From Clostridia bacterium (GTDB taxonomy: Bacteria; Bacillota; Clostridia; RGIG7378), in contig JAFYSJ010000011.1 of assembly GCA_017559445.1 (NCBI GenBank), forward strand, positions 1 to 61,550: 61,550 nucleotides of DNA, in the 5' to 3' direction. This document shows positions 6,872 to 15,958 of the stretch, piece by piece. Both the position numbers and the translations under genes were made by a program. How positions within the stretch are numbered: position 1 is the first letter of the stretch; each line of letters begins with the position of its first letter. The notes below the pieces were generated by a model, which saw only the letters and a list, made by a program, of their open reading frames with translations, was not told the DNA's origin and ran no database searches.

Positions 6872-7678
6872 ATGGTTAAGTTAATTGCCACAGATGTGGA
6901 TGGTACACTACTCAAAGATGGTACTTTTGAAATAAATCCTGAATACGAGCAGGTTTTTGGACAGCTTTTGGATAAGGGCGTTAGGATTGTTATTGCTAGC
7001 GGACGTCAGTATAAAAGCAGCATGAAGCTTTTTCCAAATATTGGACATAAGTTTGACTATGTGGCAGATGGTGGCGCCACATATAGATATAACGGTAAGG
7101 TAGAGGCATACCAGAGAATTCCTGAAGATGTAGTAGAGGAACTTTTGGCCGATTTTGCTAAGCTTGAGGATCCTGAACTTGATATTTCTTTGAACAGCTC
7201 AGACAAGTGTTATGTACCTGTAGAGGGTAGCCCTATGCACCTTTGGCTTAGGGATAGCTATAGATTTGACGTAACAGGCATGGAAAACAAGGATAAGTGC
7301 CCTCAGGACACAATCATTAAGATGGCCATTTACCATCCTACTAATTGTGAGGGTGCTTTGACTAAGGAATTTGTGGACAAGTGGTCTCCTAGACTTCACA
7401 TGGCATGTGCAGGTAACCAGTGGGTAGACTTTGTAATGCCGGGAATTAACAAGGGCGAAACCCTTTCTCGAATAGAAGAGCTTTCTGGCATTGAGTCACA
7501 GGATACAATTGCTTTTGGAGATAACCTTAACGATCTTGAAATGGGCGCTAGAGCAGGTAAGTTCTACTGCGTAGGCAATGCTAGAGATGAAGTTAAGGCG
7601 AAGGCAGATGAGATTTTGGAACCCTACTGGGAGTTTGGCGTTTTGAATAAACTTAAGCAGATATTGGCAGAAATGTAA
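6872..7678 (+). CDS. HAD-superfamily Cof-type phosphatase
   Basis: The 268-residue protein has the Cof/HAD-IIB layout: motif I DVDGTLL at residues 8-14 with nucleophile D8 and acid/base D10, motif II SGRQ near 43, and motif IV GDNLNDLEM near 220. A large cap lies between motifs II and III. These enzymes remove phosphate from sugar phosphates or cofactors in the cytoplasm; the substrate cannot be read from the sequence. ATG 6872 follows GAGG. It appears monocistronic between two terminators. Confidence 0.9.
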   Translation: MVKLIATDVDGTLLKDGTFEINPEYEQVFGQLLDKGVRIVIASGRQYKSSMKLFPNIGHKFDYVADGGATYRYNGKVEAYQRIPEDVVEELLADFAKLEDPELDISLNSSDKCYVPVEGSPMHLWLRDSYRFDVTGMENKDKCPQDTIIKMAIYHPTNCEGALTKEFVDKWSPRLHMACAGNQWVDFVMPGINKGETLSRIEELSGIESQDTIAFGDNLNDLEMGARAGKFYCVGNARDEVKAKADEILEPYWEFGVLNKLKQILAEM

Positions 7679-7695
7679 TTATATAAAGACAAAAG

Positions 7696-7720
7696 AGCCT
7701 CCTTTTGGAGGCTTATTTTT
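7696..7720 (+). terminator. Intrinsic terminator after the HAD phosphatase gene
   Basis: AGCCTCC (7696-7702), loop TTTT and GGAGGCT (7707-7713) are followed by TATTTTTAT. Confidence 0.85.
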
Positions 7721-7792
7721 ATGCCCTGAAGTTGGATAAATAAATTCTTTTGTGCAGGTAAGAAAAGTGCTTTTTGAAACATAACTCTCATA

Positions 7793-7807
7793 GCATTTAC
7801 TAAATGC
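7793..7807 (+). promoter_or_regulatory. Candidate operator before the sugar transporter
   Basis: GCATTTA-C-TAAATGC is a perfect 7-bp inverted repeat 30 bases before the binding-protein start. It could be a repressor or activator site for the transporter operon. No regulator gene is adjacent. Confidence 0.35.
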
Positions 7808-7837
7808 AACAAAACAAAATGTAAGGAGAGAACTAAC

Positions 7838-9136
7838 ATGAAAAAAGTACTAGCTATGTTTCTAGTCATTGCCATGGGACTGTCCATGGTAGCTTGTGGG
7901 GGTACTGACAAGACAGGTGATAATGGTGACAAGTCCGTTACACTTAATGTTGTAACTTCCTATGGTGGAGACGATGGTAATCGTAAAAATTTTGAGGATG
8001 CTGTTAAAGCGTATGAGCAGGATACGGGCAACAAGGTTAACGATGGCTCAGCCACATCCAACGAGGAGTGGAAGGCCAAGGTCATTACAGACTTTGAGAC
8101 AGGATCTGAGCCTGACGTATTGTTCTTTTTCACAAACGCTGATGCAGAGCCTTTTATCACATCCGGCAAGGTAGTTTCTATTGAAGAGATTAGAACAGTT
8201 TACCCTGATTATGCTAAGAATATGAAGGAATCCATGATGGCAACAGCATCAGATGGTAAGCATTATGCAGTGCCTTCCTCTGGATTCTGGGAGAATATGT
8301 TCGTTAACACAGAGGTTCTTGCAGCCTGCGGTGTTAGTGTTCCTGGACCTGACTATACATGGGAGCAGTTCTTGATTGACTGCCAGAAAATTAAGGATGC
8401 AGGATATACACCTATTGCATGCTCTTTGTTTGAGGTTCCCCATTACTGGTTCGAGTTCATGGTTATGAACAACGGTACAATCGACAACCAGCTTGATGTT
8501 CCAACAGTTGACGCAAATGGCAATTTGGTAGAGAATGCAACAGCTAAGAAGTGGATTGCAGCCCTTGAGGACCTTAAGACTTTGTACGACAAGGGATTCT
8601 TCCCAAACAACACTTTGACAGCAACAGACGCAGAGACAGTAGCTATGTTTGGCGAAGGCGAGGCAGCATTCTTAATCGATGGCTCATGGAAGGTAGGTTA
8701 CTTTACATCTAACCATGGTGATGAACTGGAAAATTACGCAATTTCCTATGTTCCGGCCAAGGGTAGCCGTTCTGCATCCGAGGCTATTGGCGGTATTTCC
8801 ATGGGTTATTTCATCACAACCAAGGCATGGAATGATCCAGCAAAGAGAGAGGCTGCAATTAAGTTTATTGAGCACATGACATCTGACGAGGTTATGAGCA
8901 AGTTTGTCACAACAGAGGTTACAGCCCTTGTAAATGGTGCTAAGCCCTCTGGCCTTAACGAGCTCCAGCAGTCTGCAGCAGATGCAAACTCCAAGATTAC
9001 AGGAGTTGTAGGCGCAGTTCAGGACGTTATTAGCAGTGAAGCAAAGGGCGATTTGTTCAGCAATATCCAGAAAGTTGTTACTGGACAGATGACAGCTAAG
9101 GAAGCAGTAGAATCTGCAATGAAATTGAATAAGTAG
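7838..9136 (+). CDS. Sugar ABC transporter substrate-binding lipoprotein
   Basis: The 432-residue protein has a lipoprotein signal peptide ending in SMVAC, with C20 as lipid anchor, and a family 1 extracellular binding-protein fold (EWKAKVITDFETGSEPDVLFF near residue 70, GEGEAAFLIDGSWKVGYF near 270). It would sit on the outer face of the membrane and hand a sugar or oligosaccharide to the two permeases downstream. Family 1 proteins mostly bind maltose-like or plant oligosaccharides; the exact ligand is unknown. ATG 7838 follows AAGGAGAG. Confidence 0.93.
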   Translation: MKKVLAMFLVIAMGLSMVACGGTDKTGDNGDKSVTLNVVTSYGGDDGNRKNFEDAVKAYEQDTGNKVNDGSATSNEEWKAKVITDFETGSEPDVLFFFTNADAEPFITSGKVVSIEEIRTVYPDYAKNMKESMMATASDGKHYAVPSSGFWENMFVNTEVLAACGVSVPGPDYTWEQFLIDCQKIKDAGYTPIACSLFEVPHYWFEFMVMNNGTIDNQLDVPTVDANGNLVENATAKKWIAALEDLKTLYDKGFFPNNTLTATDAETVAMFGEGEAAFLIDGSWKVGYFTSNHGDELENYAISYVPAKGSRSASEAIGGISMGYFITTKAWNDPAKREAAIKFIEHMTSDEVMSKFVTTEVTALVNGAKPSGLNELQQSAADANSKITGVVGAVQDVISSEAKGDLFSNIQKVVTGQMTAKEAVESAMKLNK

Positions 9137-9162
9137 TCCGATTTAGGGTCATAATTACTATG

Positions 9163-9200
9163 TTTGAGGCTGCCGCATATAAAGGCGGCCTCAAATTATT
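9163..9200 (+). terminator. Stem-loop between binding protein and permease genes
   Basis: TTTGAGG (9163-9169) pairs with CCTCAAA (9189-9195) and CCGC with GCGG inside, with a bulge. Only a weak T-rich tail follows. In binding-protein-dependent operons such elements give partial termination or protect the upstream message, so that binding protein exceeds permease. Confidence 0.6.
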
Positions 9201-9226
9201 TGTAGTAGAAAGATAGATGGTGGACT

Positions 9227-10153
9227 ATGAATTCTATGATTTATAAGAGAAAGACGCCTTTGTTGGTGTTTTTAATACCGGCCTTTTTATTTCTAGTAGT
9301 TTATCTTTATTATCCATTCTTACAAAACATAATAAACACCTTTATGGATATAGAGGGGTTGGGTAGACCTGCATCTGGATTTAATGAGGTGTGGTACGAA
9401 AACTATCAAAGGCTATTTACAGATCCAAATTTAAGAACAGCCTTAAAGAACACTTTGATTCTTACGGTTTGTACTGTTGTGTTTCAGGTGGGAATTGCCC
9501 TTGTGCTTGCTTTGATGGTGGATTCTATTAGGGTAGGAGGACAAGTATTTAGGACAGTTTATTTCTTCCCGATAGTTATTTCTGCAACTGCTTTGGGTCT
9601 TATGTTTAACTTAATCTTCCTGTATAGGGGAGGCATGATTAACCAGCTTCTGCTGAATCTGGGGCAGCTAGATTATGAGATTAAGGCCAATGGCAAAATG
9701 ATTGTGCAATGGATTGACTGGAAGGATGTAGAGCATTTTATGACCACTATGTTCTCGCCAGTTATTTGGCAGTACGTGGGCTTTTATTTTGTGATTATTG
9801 TGACAGGCCTTAACAATATACCTAGTGAACTTTTTGAAGCGGCGGAAATAGATGGAGCTTCTGGACTTAAAAAGATTAGGTATATAACGCTGCCACTTTT
9901 GAAAAATGTGTTGTTTACTTGTCTTATTTTAGCAATTACAGGTTCTCTTAAGGTCTTTGACTTGCCTTGGGTAATGTTTGGCGCAGGAATGCCCGAGAAT
10001 CAGGGCTGGCTTACTGGCACATATATGTACGACCAGACATTTAATAAGATGAATGTGGATTACGGTTCTACAATTGCTGTGTTAATCGTAGTGCTTGGTG
10101 TTTTGATGTCCACCTTGGCCAATAAGATATTCAAGCGTTCTGACGAGTATTAA
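9227..10153 (+). CDS. Sugar ABC transporter permease (MalF-like)
   Basis: The 308-residue inner-membrane protein has about six helices, the first near residues 10-32. It has the ATPase-coupling EAA loop EAAEIDGASGLKKIRYITLP near 203-222. It pairs with the following permease to form the channel of a CUT1-type sugar importer. It lies after the binding-protein gene and a stem-loop, and 9 bp before the second permease. No ATPase gene is present, so a shared MsmK-type ATPase elsewhere is likely. Confidence 0.94.
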   Translation: MNSMIYKRKTPLLVFLIPAFLFLVVYLYYPFLQNIINTFMDIEGLGRPASGFNEVWYENYQRLFTDPNLRTALKNTLILTVCTVVFQVGIALVLALMVDSIRVGGQVFRTVYFFPIVISATALGLMFNLIFLYRGGMINQLLLNLGQLDYEIKANGKMIVQWIDWKDVEHFMTTMFSPVIWQYVGFYFVIIVTGLNNIPSELFEAAEIDGASGLKKIRYITLPLLKNVLFTCLILAITGSLKVFDLPWVMFGAGMPENQGWLTGTYMYDQTFNKMNVDYGSTIAVLIVVLGVLMSTLANKIFKRSDEY

Positions 10154-10162
10154 GGAGGCAGC

Positions 10163-11020
10163 ATGAAGATCAAAAAGTTTTCTTTTTCTAAGTTGATAAT
10201 CTATTTGATTCTCATACTTTGGGGCCTTACGACTTTGTATCCCTTTGTGTGGGTAATATTGAACTCTTTTAGAAAGAAGGGGTTGATATTAAGCGATTCT
10301 TTTTCACTTCCTTTAGGGGAGGCCTTTACATGGGATAACTATATTACTGCAACAGAAAGATCGGACTTCAAAAATGCTTATCTCAACAGCTTTATAATCT
10401 CAGGCACAGTTACTATTGCTGTAATTATAATTGCGGGATTAGCATCCTATGGAATGGTGAGATATAGGTTTAAGGGAAGAGGGCTTCTATACAGCATGAT
10501 TACTGCGGGCATGATGTTTCCAGTTTTCTCCACCATTATTCCTGTGTTTAGAATGGAAGTTGTAATGGGAATTGCAGGAACGGGTAATCGTTGGCTCAGT
10601 ATTTTGGCTACCATATTGCCACAAATTGCAGGCAATTTATGTTTTGCCATAATAATCCTCATGGGTTTTATCCAATCGGTACCGGTGGATTTGGAGGAGA
10701 GTGCCTACTTGGATGGATGTAATATTTATCAGGTGTTCTTTAAGATTATTGTGCCGGTGGCTAAACCTTCCTTTGCAACGGTGGCTATTTTCTCGTTTCT
10801 ATGGAGCTACAACGACTTGTTTACCCAGTCCTTCTTTTTGAGGTACCCTCAGGAGAGGACAATAACTGGATTGTTAAATGAGATTAGTTCTCAAGCAGGA
10901 GTGAATTATGGATTGATGGCAGCTTCTGTTGTGTTGGTGGTTGTTCCAGTTTTGATCGTATACATTTTCTTGCAAAAGAATATTATTAAGGGATTAACTG
11001 CAGGAGCTATCAAAGGATAA
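10163..11020 (+). CDS. Sugar ABC transporter permease (MalG-like)
   Basis: The 285-residue membrane protein has about six helices and the EAA loop LEESAYLDGCNIYQVFFKII near 176-195. It is the second half of the CUT1 channel. ATG 10163 has the strong site AAGGAGG. The operon ends here with a terminator and no ATPase gene. Confidence 0.94.
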   Translation: MKIKKFSFSKLIIYLILILWGLTTLYPFVWVILNSFRKKGLILSDSFSLPLGEAFTWDNYITATERSDFKNAYLNSFIISGTVTIAVIIIAGLASYGMVRYRFKGRGLLYSMITAGMMFPVFSTIIPVFRMEVVMGIAGTGNRWLSILATILPQIAGNLCFAIIILMGFIQSVPVDLEESAYLDGCNIYQVFFKIIVPVAKPSFATVAIFSFLWSYNDLFTQSFFLRYPQERTITGLLNEISSQAGVNYGLMAASVVLVVVPVLIVYIFLQKNIIKGLTAGAIKG

Positions 11021-11039
11021 ATTGAATAATGTGTATTTG

Positions 11040-11071
11040 AGGATCGTTTCGAAGAGGACGGTCCTTTTTTA
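11040..11071 (+). terminator. Terminator of the sugar transporter operon
   Basis: AGGATCGT (11040-11047) pairs with ACGGTCCT (11058-11065), with one G-U pair, followed by TTTTTATT. Confidence 0.85.
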
Positions 11072-11101
11072 TTGCACTTTTTGCCTCGCATTTGAAATTT
11101 T

Positions 11102-11160
11102 GTGGAAATTTCATCCACTTTCCACCACCAAGTGACAAAAAATCGTGAAACCCTTGTGAA
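11102..11160 (+). promoter_or_regulatory. GTG-containing repeats upstream of mraZ, candidate MraZ sites
   Basis: GTGGA-N7-TCCAC (11102-11118) is an inverted repeat. GTGACA, GTGAAA and GTGAAA begin at 11132, 11145 and 11156, roughly one turn apart. MraZ regulates its own operon by binding tandem G-rich repeats near the promoter, so these are candidates; the motif differs from the E. coli TGGG boxes. Confidence 0.3.
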
Positions 11161-11198
11161 ATCTACAAAAATTACCACTTTTTGATGCCTAAAAACTA

Positions 11199-11227
11199 TT
11201 GCATCTGCGTACTTTTGGGCTTATAAT
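11199..11227 (+). promoter_or_regulatory. Promoter of the dcw (division and cell wall) cluster
   Basis: TTGCAT (11199-11204), a 17-base spacer and TATAAT (11222-11227) lie 75 bases before mraZ. This is the only strong promoter seen before mraZ, and most of the cluster has tight gene overlaps. Confidence 0.75.
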
Positions 11228-11301
11228 AGGCCTATCGAGGGGGATTGAGGATAGAAATCCCGTAGAAAACCGACTTTGTGGATTAAATAGGTGAATTTCA
11301 A

Positions 11302-11778
11302 ATGGCACGACGCTATTGGCTGAAAGGTGAATATACACACACTATCGACCAAAAGGGCAGGACATATCTTCCTGCTCGATTTCGTGATGTTTTGGGCGAG
11401 AACGTCGTTGTAGGTTTGGGTCTCACCAATGACCACATGGTTATTTACCCCGAGGACAGATATGACGAGATTGCAGCTAACATTGAGGAGCTGGCAGATG
11501 AGGCAGATGAGGGCGTAGAGGTTCTTAGAGATTACATCTTTAACAACAGCTACGATGTGGAGACTGATAAGACAGGACGTTTCACAATCCCACCGAACCT
11601 TCGTAACAAGTTCGACATGTCTGATGAGATTGTTATTACAGGCGATGGCGATAAGGCCAAGATTTGGACAAGAGAGATGTACAACTTGCGTCAGGCTAAC
11701 AAGGACGTTCAGAGCGTTCAGGCCCTTGCATCTAAGTACAAGATCTTTAAGCGCAGAGACGATGATGACACGCTTTGA
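11302..11778 (+). CDS. mraZ: Transcriptional regulator MraZ
   Basis: MraZ is a SpoVT/AbrB-like DNA-binding protein that heads the dcw cluster and controls its promoter. The protein starts MARRYWLKGEYTHTIDQKGR and has two AbrB-type repeats, the second with DKTGRFTIPPNLR near residue 91. At 158 residues it is slightly longer than the usual 143 or so, with an acidic end. The rsmH start lies inside its last codons. Confidence 0.96.
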   Translation: MARRYWLKGEYTHTIDQKGRTYLPARFRDVLGENVVVGLGLTNDHMVIYPEDRYDEIAANIEELADEADEGVEVLRDYIFNNSYDVETDKTGRFTIPPNLRNKFDMSDEIVITGDGDKAKIWTREMYNLRQANKDVQSVQALASKYKIFKRRDDDDTL

Positions 11779-12706
11779 ACATATCCCCGTAATGCTTAAT
11801 GAATGCATTGAGGGATTGAATATTAAACCTAACGGCACTTACTTAGATGGCACTGTTGGTGGAGCAGGACATAGTTCCCAGATTCTTAAGAGACTTAAGG
11901 GCGGAACATTGATTGCAGTAGACAGAGATCCTGTTGCATTGGCGACAGCCAAGAGCAGATTAGAGCCCATCAAGGGAGACAACACAGTTATTTATGCCAA
12001 CAGAAATTATTCTGAGATTAGAAGTATTGTGGCAGAGGCTGGAGTTGAAGGCTTAGACGGAGTTCTCATTGATATGGGAGTTTCTTCTCATCAGTTCGAT
12101 GAGGAGGAGAGAGGATTCTCTTATCAGAAGAATGGCCCACTGGACATGAGAATGAATCAGTCAGTAGGTATGACAGCAGCAGATGTGGTTAACCAGTACA
12201 CTCCTGAGGAACTCAACAGAGTTTTTAGAGAGTATGGCGAAGTTAATTACGCTAGCGCAATTACAAACGCAATTGTTCGCAGGAGAGAGCGTAGCCCCTT
12301 TGAAACAACATTGGATTTGGCAGAGGTTGTGGCAAACGCAACACCAGCTAAGTTCAGGAGACAGGGACATCCTGCTAGACAGATATTCCAGGCACTCAGA
12401 ATTGAGGTTAACAACGAGCTTGGAGTTGTTCCAGCCACTATCGAGGATGCATCTAAGTGCATGAACGTAGGTGGCAGAATTTGTGTAATTTCATTCCATT
12501 CTTTGGAGGACAGGCTGATTAAGAAGGCCTTTGAGAAATTAGACAATCCCTGTACATGCCCCGCAGATTTCCCAATTTGCACATGTGGCAAGGTAAAGGA
12601 GTACAGCAAGGTTACAGGTAAGCCAATTGTGGCTAACCAAGAGGAGTTAGATATTAACCCTAGATCACGAAGTGCCAAGCTGAGAATTGTAGAGAAGATT
12701 AAGTAG
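11762..12706 (+). CDS. rsmH: 16S rRNA (cytosine1402-N4)-methyltransferase
   Basis: RsmH methylates C1402 in the ribosomal P site using S-adenosylmethionine. The 314-residue product begins MMTRFEHIPVMLNE and has the SAM motif DGTVGGAGHS near residues 32-41, GVLIDMGVSSHQ near 100, and a C-terminal ISFHSLEDR. The frame stays open upstream inside mraZ, but homology starts at the double ATG at 11762/11765. The overlap of 17 bp with mraZ suggests translational coupling. The CxC-rich stretch NPCTCPADFPICTCGK is usual for the family. Confidence 0.95.
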   Translation: MMTRFEHIPVMLNECIEGLNIKPNGTYLDGTVGGAGHSSQILKRLKGGTLIAVDRDPVALATAKSRLEPIKGDNTVIYANRNYSEIRSIVAEAGVEGLDGVLIDMGVSSHQFDEEERGFSYQKNGPLDMRMNQSVGMTAADVVNQYTPEELNRVFREYGEVNYASAITNAIVRRRERSPFETTLDLAEVVANATPAKFRRQGHPARQIFQALRIEVNNELGVVPATIEDASKCMNVGGRICVISFHSLEDRLIKKAFEKLDNPCTCPADFPICTCGKVKEYSKVTGKPIVANQEELDINPRSRSAKLRIVEKIK

Positions 12707-12715
12707 AGGTACACA

Positions 12716-13585
12716 ATGTCAACAGTAATGAGAGAAAGGACATATGAGAGAGACGTTAACTCCAGATATGATGGTGTTAGCTACTCTAATGCTGCCTACT
12801 CCACTACTAGAGACAATGGACATGGCAGAGCTACAGAGACTTATTACAGAAGAATAAGAGAGGATGAGATTGATCCAAGCCTTAGACTTCTTAGACAGAA
12901 CACAAGAGATTCTGTTAATATCTCTAGAACATCTGGTCGCATTTCTCCTAATATGAACATGGAGAGAGGCGAGTACATGAACTCCTTTAATTTTGATAAG
13001 GAGAGGGAGAGCAGACCTCTTTTCTTGGACAGTCTTAGATCTGCAGAACCTGTAGAGTATACATATGGCAATGTTGCTACAGTTGTTGAGCCAGAAGTAG
13101 TTCCTCAGCACACTCAGGAACCTACTAAGCTTCCTAAGAGACGTATTCGCGTTATTCCTGGAGACAAGCCCCAGCAACAGGCTAATCCAGTTATTAAAGT
13201 TTTCTTGGCTTTGGGAGTTGTATTTTGTGCATGTCTTGTGGCACTTAGCGTTATTGTTGGCTTGGTAGCAGATAGCTATAGAGTACAGACTAAGGAAATT
13301 CGCAATCAAATTGCCGAGATTGCAGAAGCTACAGAAAAATTAAATGTCTCCTATACACTTGCATTGAGCGAAATTAAGAGTATGCTAATGGAGGAGGGTG
13401 CAATTTTGGCAGATGCTGGCAACTTGCACACACCTTATACATATCAGGTCAACAGCGTGACACCAGATAGACTGGATTTCACCGTAATCTCCGATAATTA
13501 TTCTGTTGAGGCAGGCGAGAGAGGAACATTTGGCTCCGAGGTTCGCATTTTTGCTTCTAACCTGTGGAGTTTGCTTACGGAATAA
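12716..13585 (+). CDS. FtsL-like division protein with long N-terminal extension
   Basis: The gene lies between rsmH and the PBP, where ftsL is found. The protein has one membrane helix at about 159-185 followed by a coiled-coil-like stretch (QTKEIRNQIAEIAEATEKLN), as in FtsL. The other parts are unusual: about 155 cytoplasmic residues rich in Arg, Tyr, Ser and Glu precede the helix, and the total is 289 residues against about 120 for normal FtsL. The assignment rests on position and topology. ATG 12716 follows AGAGG. Confidence 0.7.
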   Translation: MSTVMRERTYERDVNSRYDGVSYSNAAYSTTRDNGHGRATETYYRRIREDEIDPSLRLLRQNTRDSVNISRTSGRISPNMNMERGEYMNSFNFDKERESRPLFLDSLRSAEPVEYTYGNVATVVEPEVVPQHTQEPTKLPKRRIRVIPGDKPQQQANPVIKVFLALGVVFCACLVALSVIVGLVADSYRVQTKEIRNQIAEIAEATEKLNVSYTLALSEIKSMLMEEGAILADAGNLHTPYTYQVNSVTPDRLDFTVISDNYSVEAGERGTFGSEVRIFASNLWSLLTE

Positions 13586-13635
13586 TGTTACACTGCTGTG
13601 ACATATATTAAATAGGCAACTAGAGCAGGTTATTG

Positions 13636-15948
13636 ATGAATTCAACATATATCAAACGTAAGAGAATACTTATTTCTATGGCAGGGTTTGTTATCCTTGC
13701 CTTAATTTGCGTGTGTAGATTAGTTCAGGTGCAGCTTATTGATGGCGAATACTATGCACGTAAGGCTGCAGCAAACCAGACAAGAGAGAGAACAATAACT
13801 GCCAAGCGTGGCATTATTTATGATGCCAATTTTAACGTTTTGGCACAGAGCGATTCCACCGTTACAATTTCAATTAATCCCCAGACCATTAAGAGTATTT
13901 CTAATGTGGCATCCCAGGAGGTTGCAAAGAGCGAAGGTAATGTTTTAAGTGACCTTGGTGCCAAGATTTGGGGCTGGATTAAGGGCGTTTTTGGCAAGGA
14001 TACTGTTACAAATGAGCCTGTTACCCCAGAGGAGCCAGAGGTTGTAATTGATCGTAAGCAGGCTTTGTTGGACGGGCTTTGTGAGATTTTGGAAATGGAA
14101 TATTCCGAGCTCATGAAGTATGTAGATAAGAATTCTAACTACGAAGTTATTAAGAAGAAGGTTCAGCCAGAGGTAGGAGATAAGGTTATCGCCCTTTTGG
14201 ATGAGCTTAATATTACATCTGGCGTAAATGTTGATCCAGATAACAGCAGACTTTACCCATATGGATCTCTTGCATCTCAGATAATCGGTTTCACAGGTTC
14301 TGATAATCAGGGTCTCTATGGTTTGGAATCCAAGTATGAGAAGTATCTTAAGGGTACATCCGGCAGAATTGTATATCTTACAGACGGTTTGGAGAGAGAT
14401 ATTCCAGACAGCTACGAGTACTATATTCCTGCAGAGGATGGATATAGCATCCAGACAACTATCGATGTAAATATTCAGTACATTATTGAACAGAATCTTA
14501 AGGAAGCTATCGAAAAGTATAGTATTGTGGATGGTGGCACAGTTGTTGTTATGAATCCAAACACTGGTGCTATTCTTGGTATGGCTAGCTACCCAGATTA
14601 TGATCCTAACACACCATTTAGTAAGCCAGCAGATATCGATATTGTAGATTGGACTAATATGTCTCAGATTGAGCAGAGTACTGCTTTGGTAGAGAGATGG
14701 AAGATTAACGCAATCGCAGATACATATGAGCCTGGCTCTACTTTTAAGGCTATTGTTGCAGCTATTGGTTTGGAGACAGGTTCTATTAAGCCATCTACAA
14801 TGGTTAACTGTAGCCCAATTGAAATGAGCGGCTTTACAATTAACTGTTGGTCACTGGATCACCATGGTTCAGAGGATTTTGCCCATGGTGTATATAACTC
14901 CTGTAACCCTGTATTTGTAAGGCTTTCTCAGCTTATTGGTGTTAACCGTTTCTACAAATACGTTAGAGGCTTTGGCTTCTATGACAAGACAGGTATTGAT
15001 TTGCCAGGTGAGAGTAACTCCTTGTTCCATGAGAATCCAACAGAGCTTAACATGGCTACTGCTTCTTTCGGACAGAGATTTACTATTACACCAATTCAGC
15101 TTATTACCTCATACGCAGCCATTGCAAATGGTGGATATTTGCTTGAGCCATATGTTGTAAGCAACGTAATTGACTCCAAGGGTAATATTGTTGAATCCAA
15201 TTCCCGTAAGGTTGTTAGACAGATTATCTCCACAGAGACTTCCAAAACAGTTCTCGATTTGCTTGAGGGCGTAGTTAGCGAAGGCGGCGGTGGTAACGCA
15301 TATGTTGCAGGTTATAGAGTAGCAGGTAAGACAGGTACATCCGAAACATTGATCGAAGGTCAGTACATTGCATCTTTCTCTGCAATTGCACCTGCAGATG
15401 ATCCAGAAATTTGCGTTCTTGTTATTCTTAAGAACCCACAGGGTGACAGCTACTATGGTTCTAAGGTTGCAGCTCCAACAGCAGGTAAGATTGTTGAAGA
15501 AATCTTGGAATACATGGGCGTCGAGAGAGAATACTCTGACAAGGACGTAGTTAAGATGGGTTCCGAGGTTTCCGTTCCAGTATTGGAGGAACTCACAGTT
15601 GCTGAGGCACAGGCTAAGCTTAATAGCATTGGTCTTACAGCTAAATTTGTTGGTTCTACAGCTTCTGATGCAGTAGTTGTACACCAGGTGCCAGATGCAA
15701 ATTCTAAGCTTACAAGTGGCTCTATTGTGGTCCTATACACAGGTGAGTACACAGAGGATAAGACAGTTAAGGTTCCTAATTTGTCATCCATGACTATTGA
15801 CGAGGCATGCAGAGCACTTCACGCCATTGGCCTTAATATTGAGGTTAGCGGTAGAGGTAAGGCTGAGGCTCAGAGCATTAGCTATGGCGAGACAGTTACA
15901 ATGGGAACAGTTATTAAGGTTGACTTTAGAGTTAACTTCTCTGACTAA
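13636..15948 (+). CDS. Peptidoglycan transpeptidase, class B PBP (FtsI/SpoVD type) with two PASTA domains
   Basis: This septal transpeptidase cross-links stem peptides outside the membrane. One helix lies near residues 12-33, then the PBP dimer domain, then the catalytic domain with STFK (368-371), SCN (422-424) and KTG (565-567). Two PASTA domains follow (about 585-640 and 700-770). The transpeptidase motifs are intact. ATG 13636 is preferred to TTG 13633 because AGCAGG lies six bases upstream. PASTA-bearing PBPs at this locus in spore formers are called SpoVD or PBP2B; with one copy here, which role it has cannot be decided. Confidence 0.94.
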   Translation: MNSTYIKRKRILISMAGFVILALICVCRLVQVQLIDGEYYARKAAANQTRERTITAKRGIIYDANFNVLAQSDSTVTISINPQTIKSISNVASQEVAKSEGNVLSDLGAKIWGWIKGVFGKDTVTNEPVTPEEPEVVIDRKQALLDGLCEILEMEYSELMKYVDKNSNYEVIKKKVQPEVGDKVIALLDELNITSGVNVDPDNSRLYPYGSLASQIIGFTGSDNQGLYGLESKYEKYLKGTSGRIVYLTDGLERDIPDSYEYYIPAEDGYSIQTTIDVNIQYIIEQNLKEAIEKYSIVDGGTVVVMNPNTGAILGMASYPDYDPNTPFSKPADIDIVDWTNMSQIEQSTALVERWKINAIADTYEPGSTFKAIVAAIGLETGSIKPSTMVNCSPIEMSGFTINCWSLDHHGSEDFAHGVYNSCNPVFVRLSQLIGVNRFYKYVRGFGFYDKTGIDLPGESNSLFHENPTELNMATASFGQRFTITPIQLITSYAAIANGGYLLEPYVVSNVIDSKGNIVESNSRKVVRQIISTETSKTVLDLLEGVVSEGGGGNAYVAGYRVAGKTGTSETLIEGQYIASFSAIAPADDPEICVLVILKNPQGDSYYGSKVAAPTAGKIVEEILEYMGVEREYSDKDVVKMGSEVSVPVLEELTVAEAQAKLNSIGLTAKFVGSTASDAVVVHQVPDANSKLTSGSIVVLYTGEYTEDKTVKVPNLSSMTIDEACRALHAIGLNIEVSGRGKAEAQSISYGETVTMGTVIKVDFRVNFSD

Positions 15949-15958
15949 CGGAGGAAAT

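Noticed and set aside
11555-11761. Longer rsmH starting inside mraZ
   Set aside because: The extra 69 codons match the mraZ reading region in another frame, and RsmH homology begins at the double ATG at 11762.
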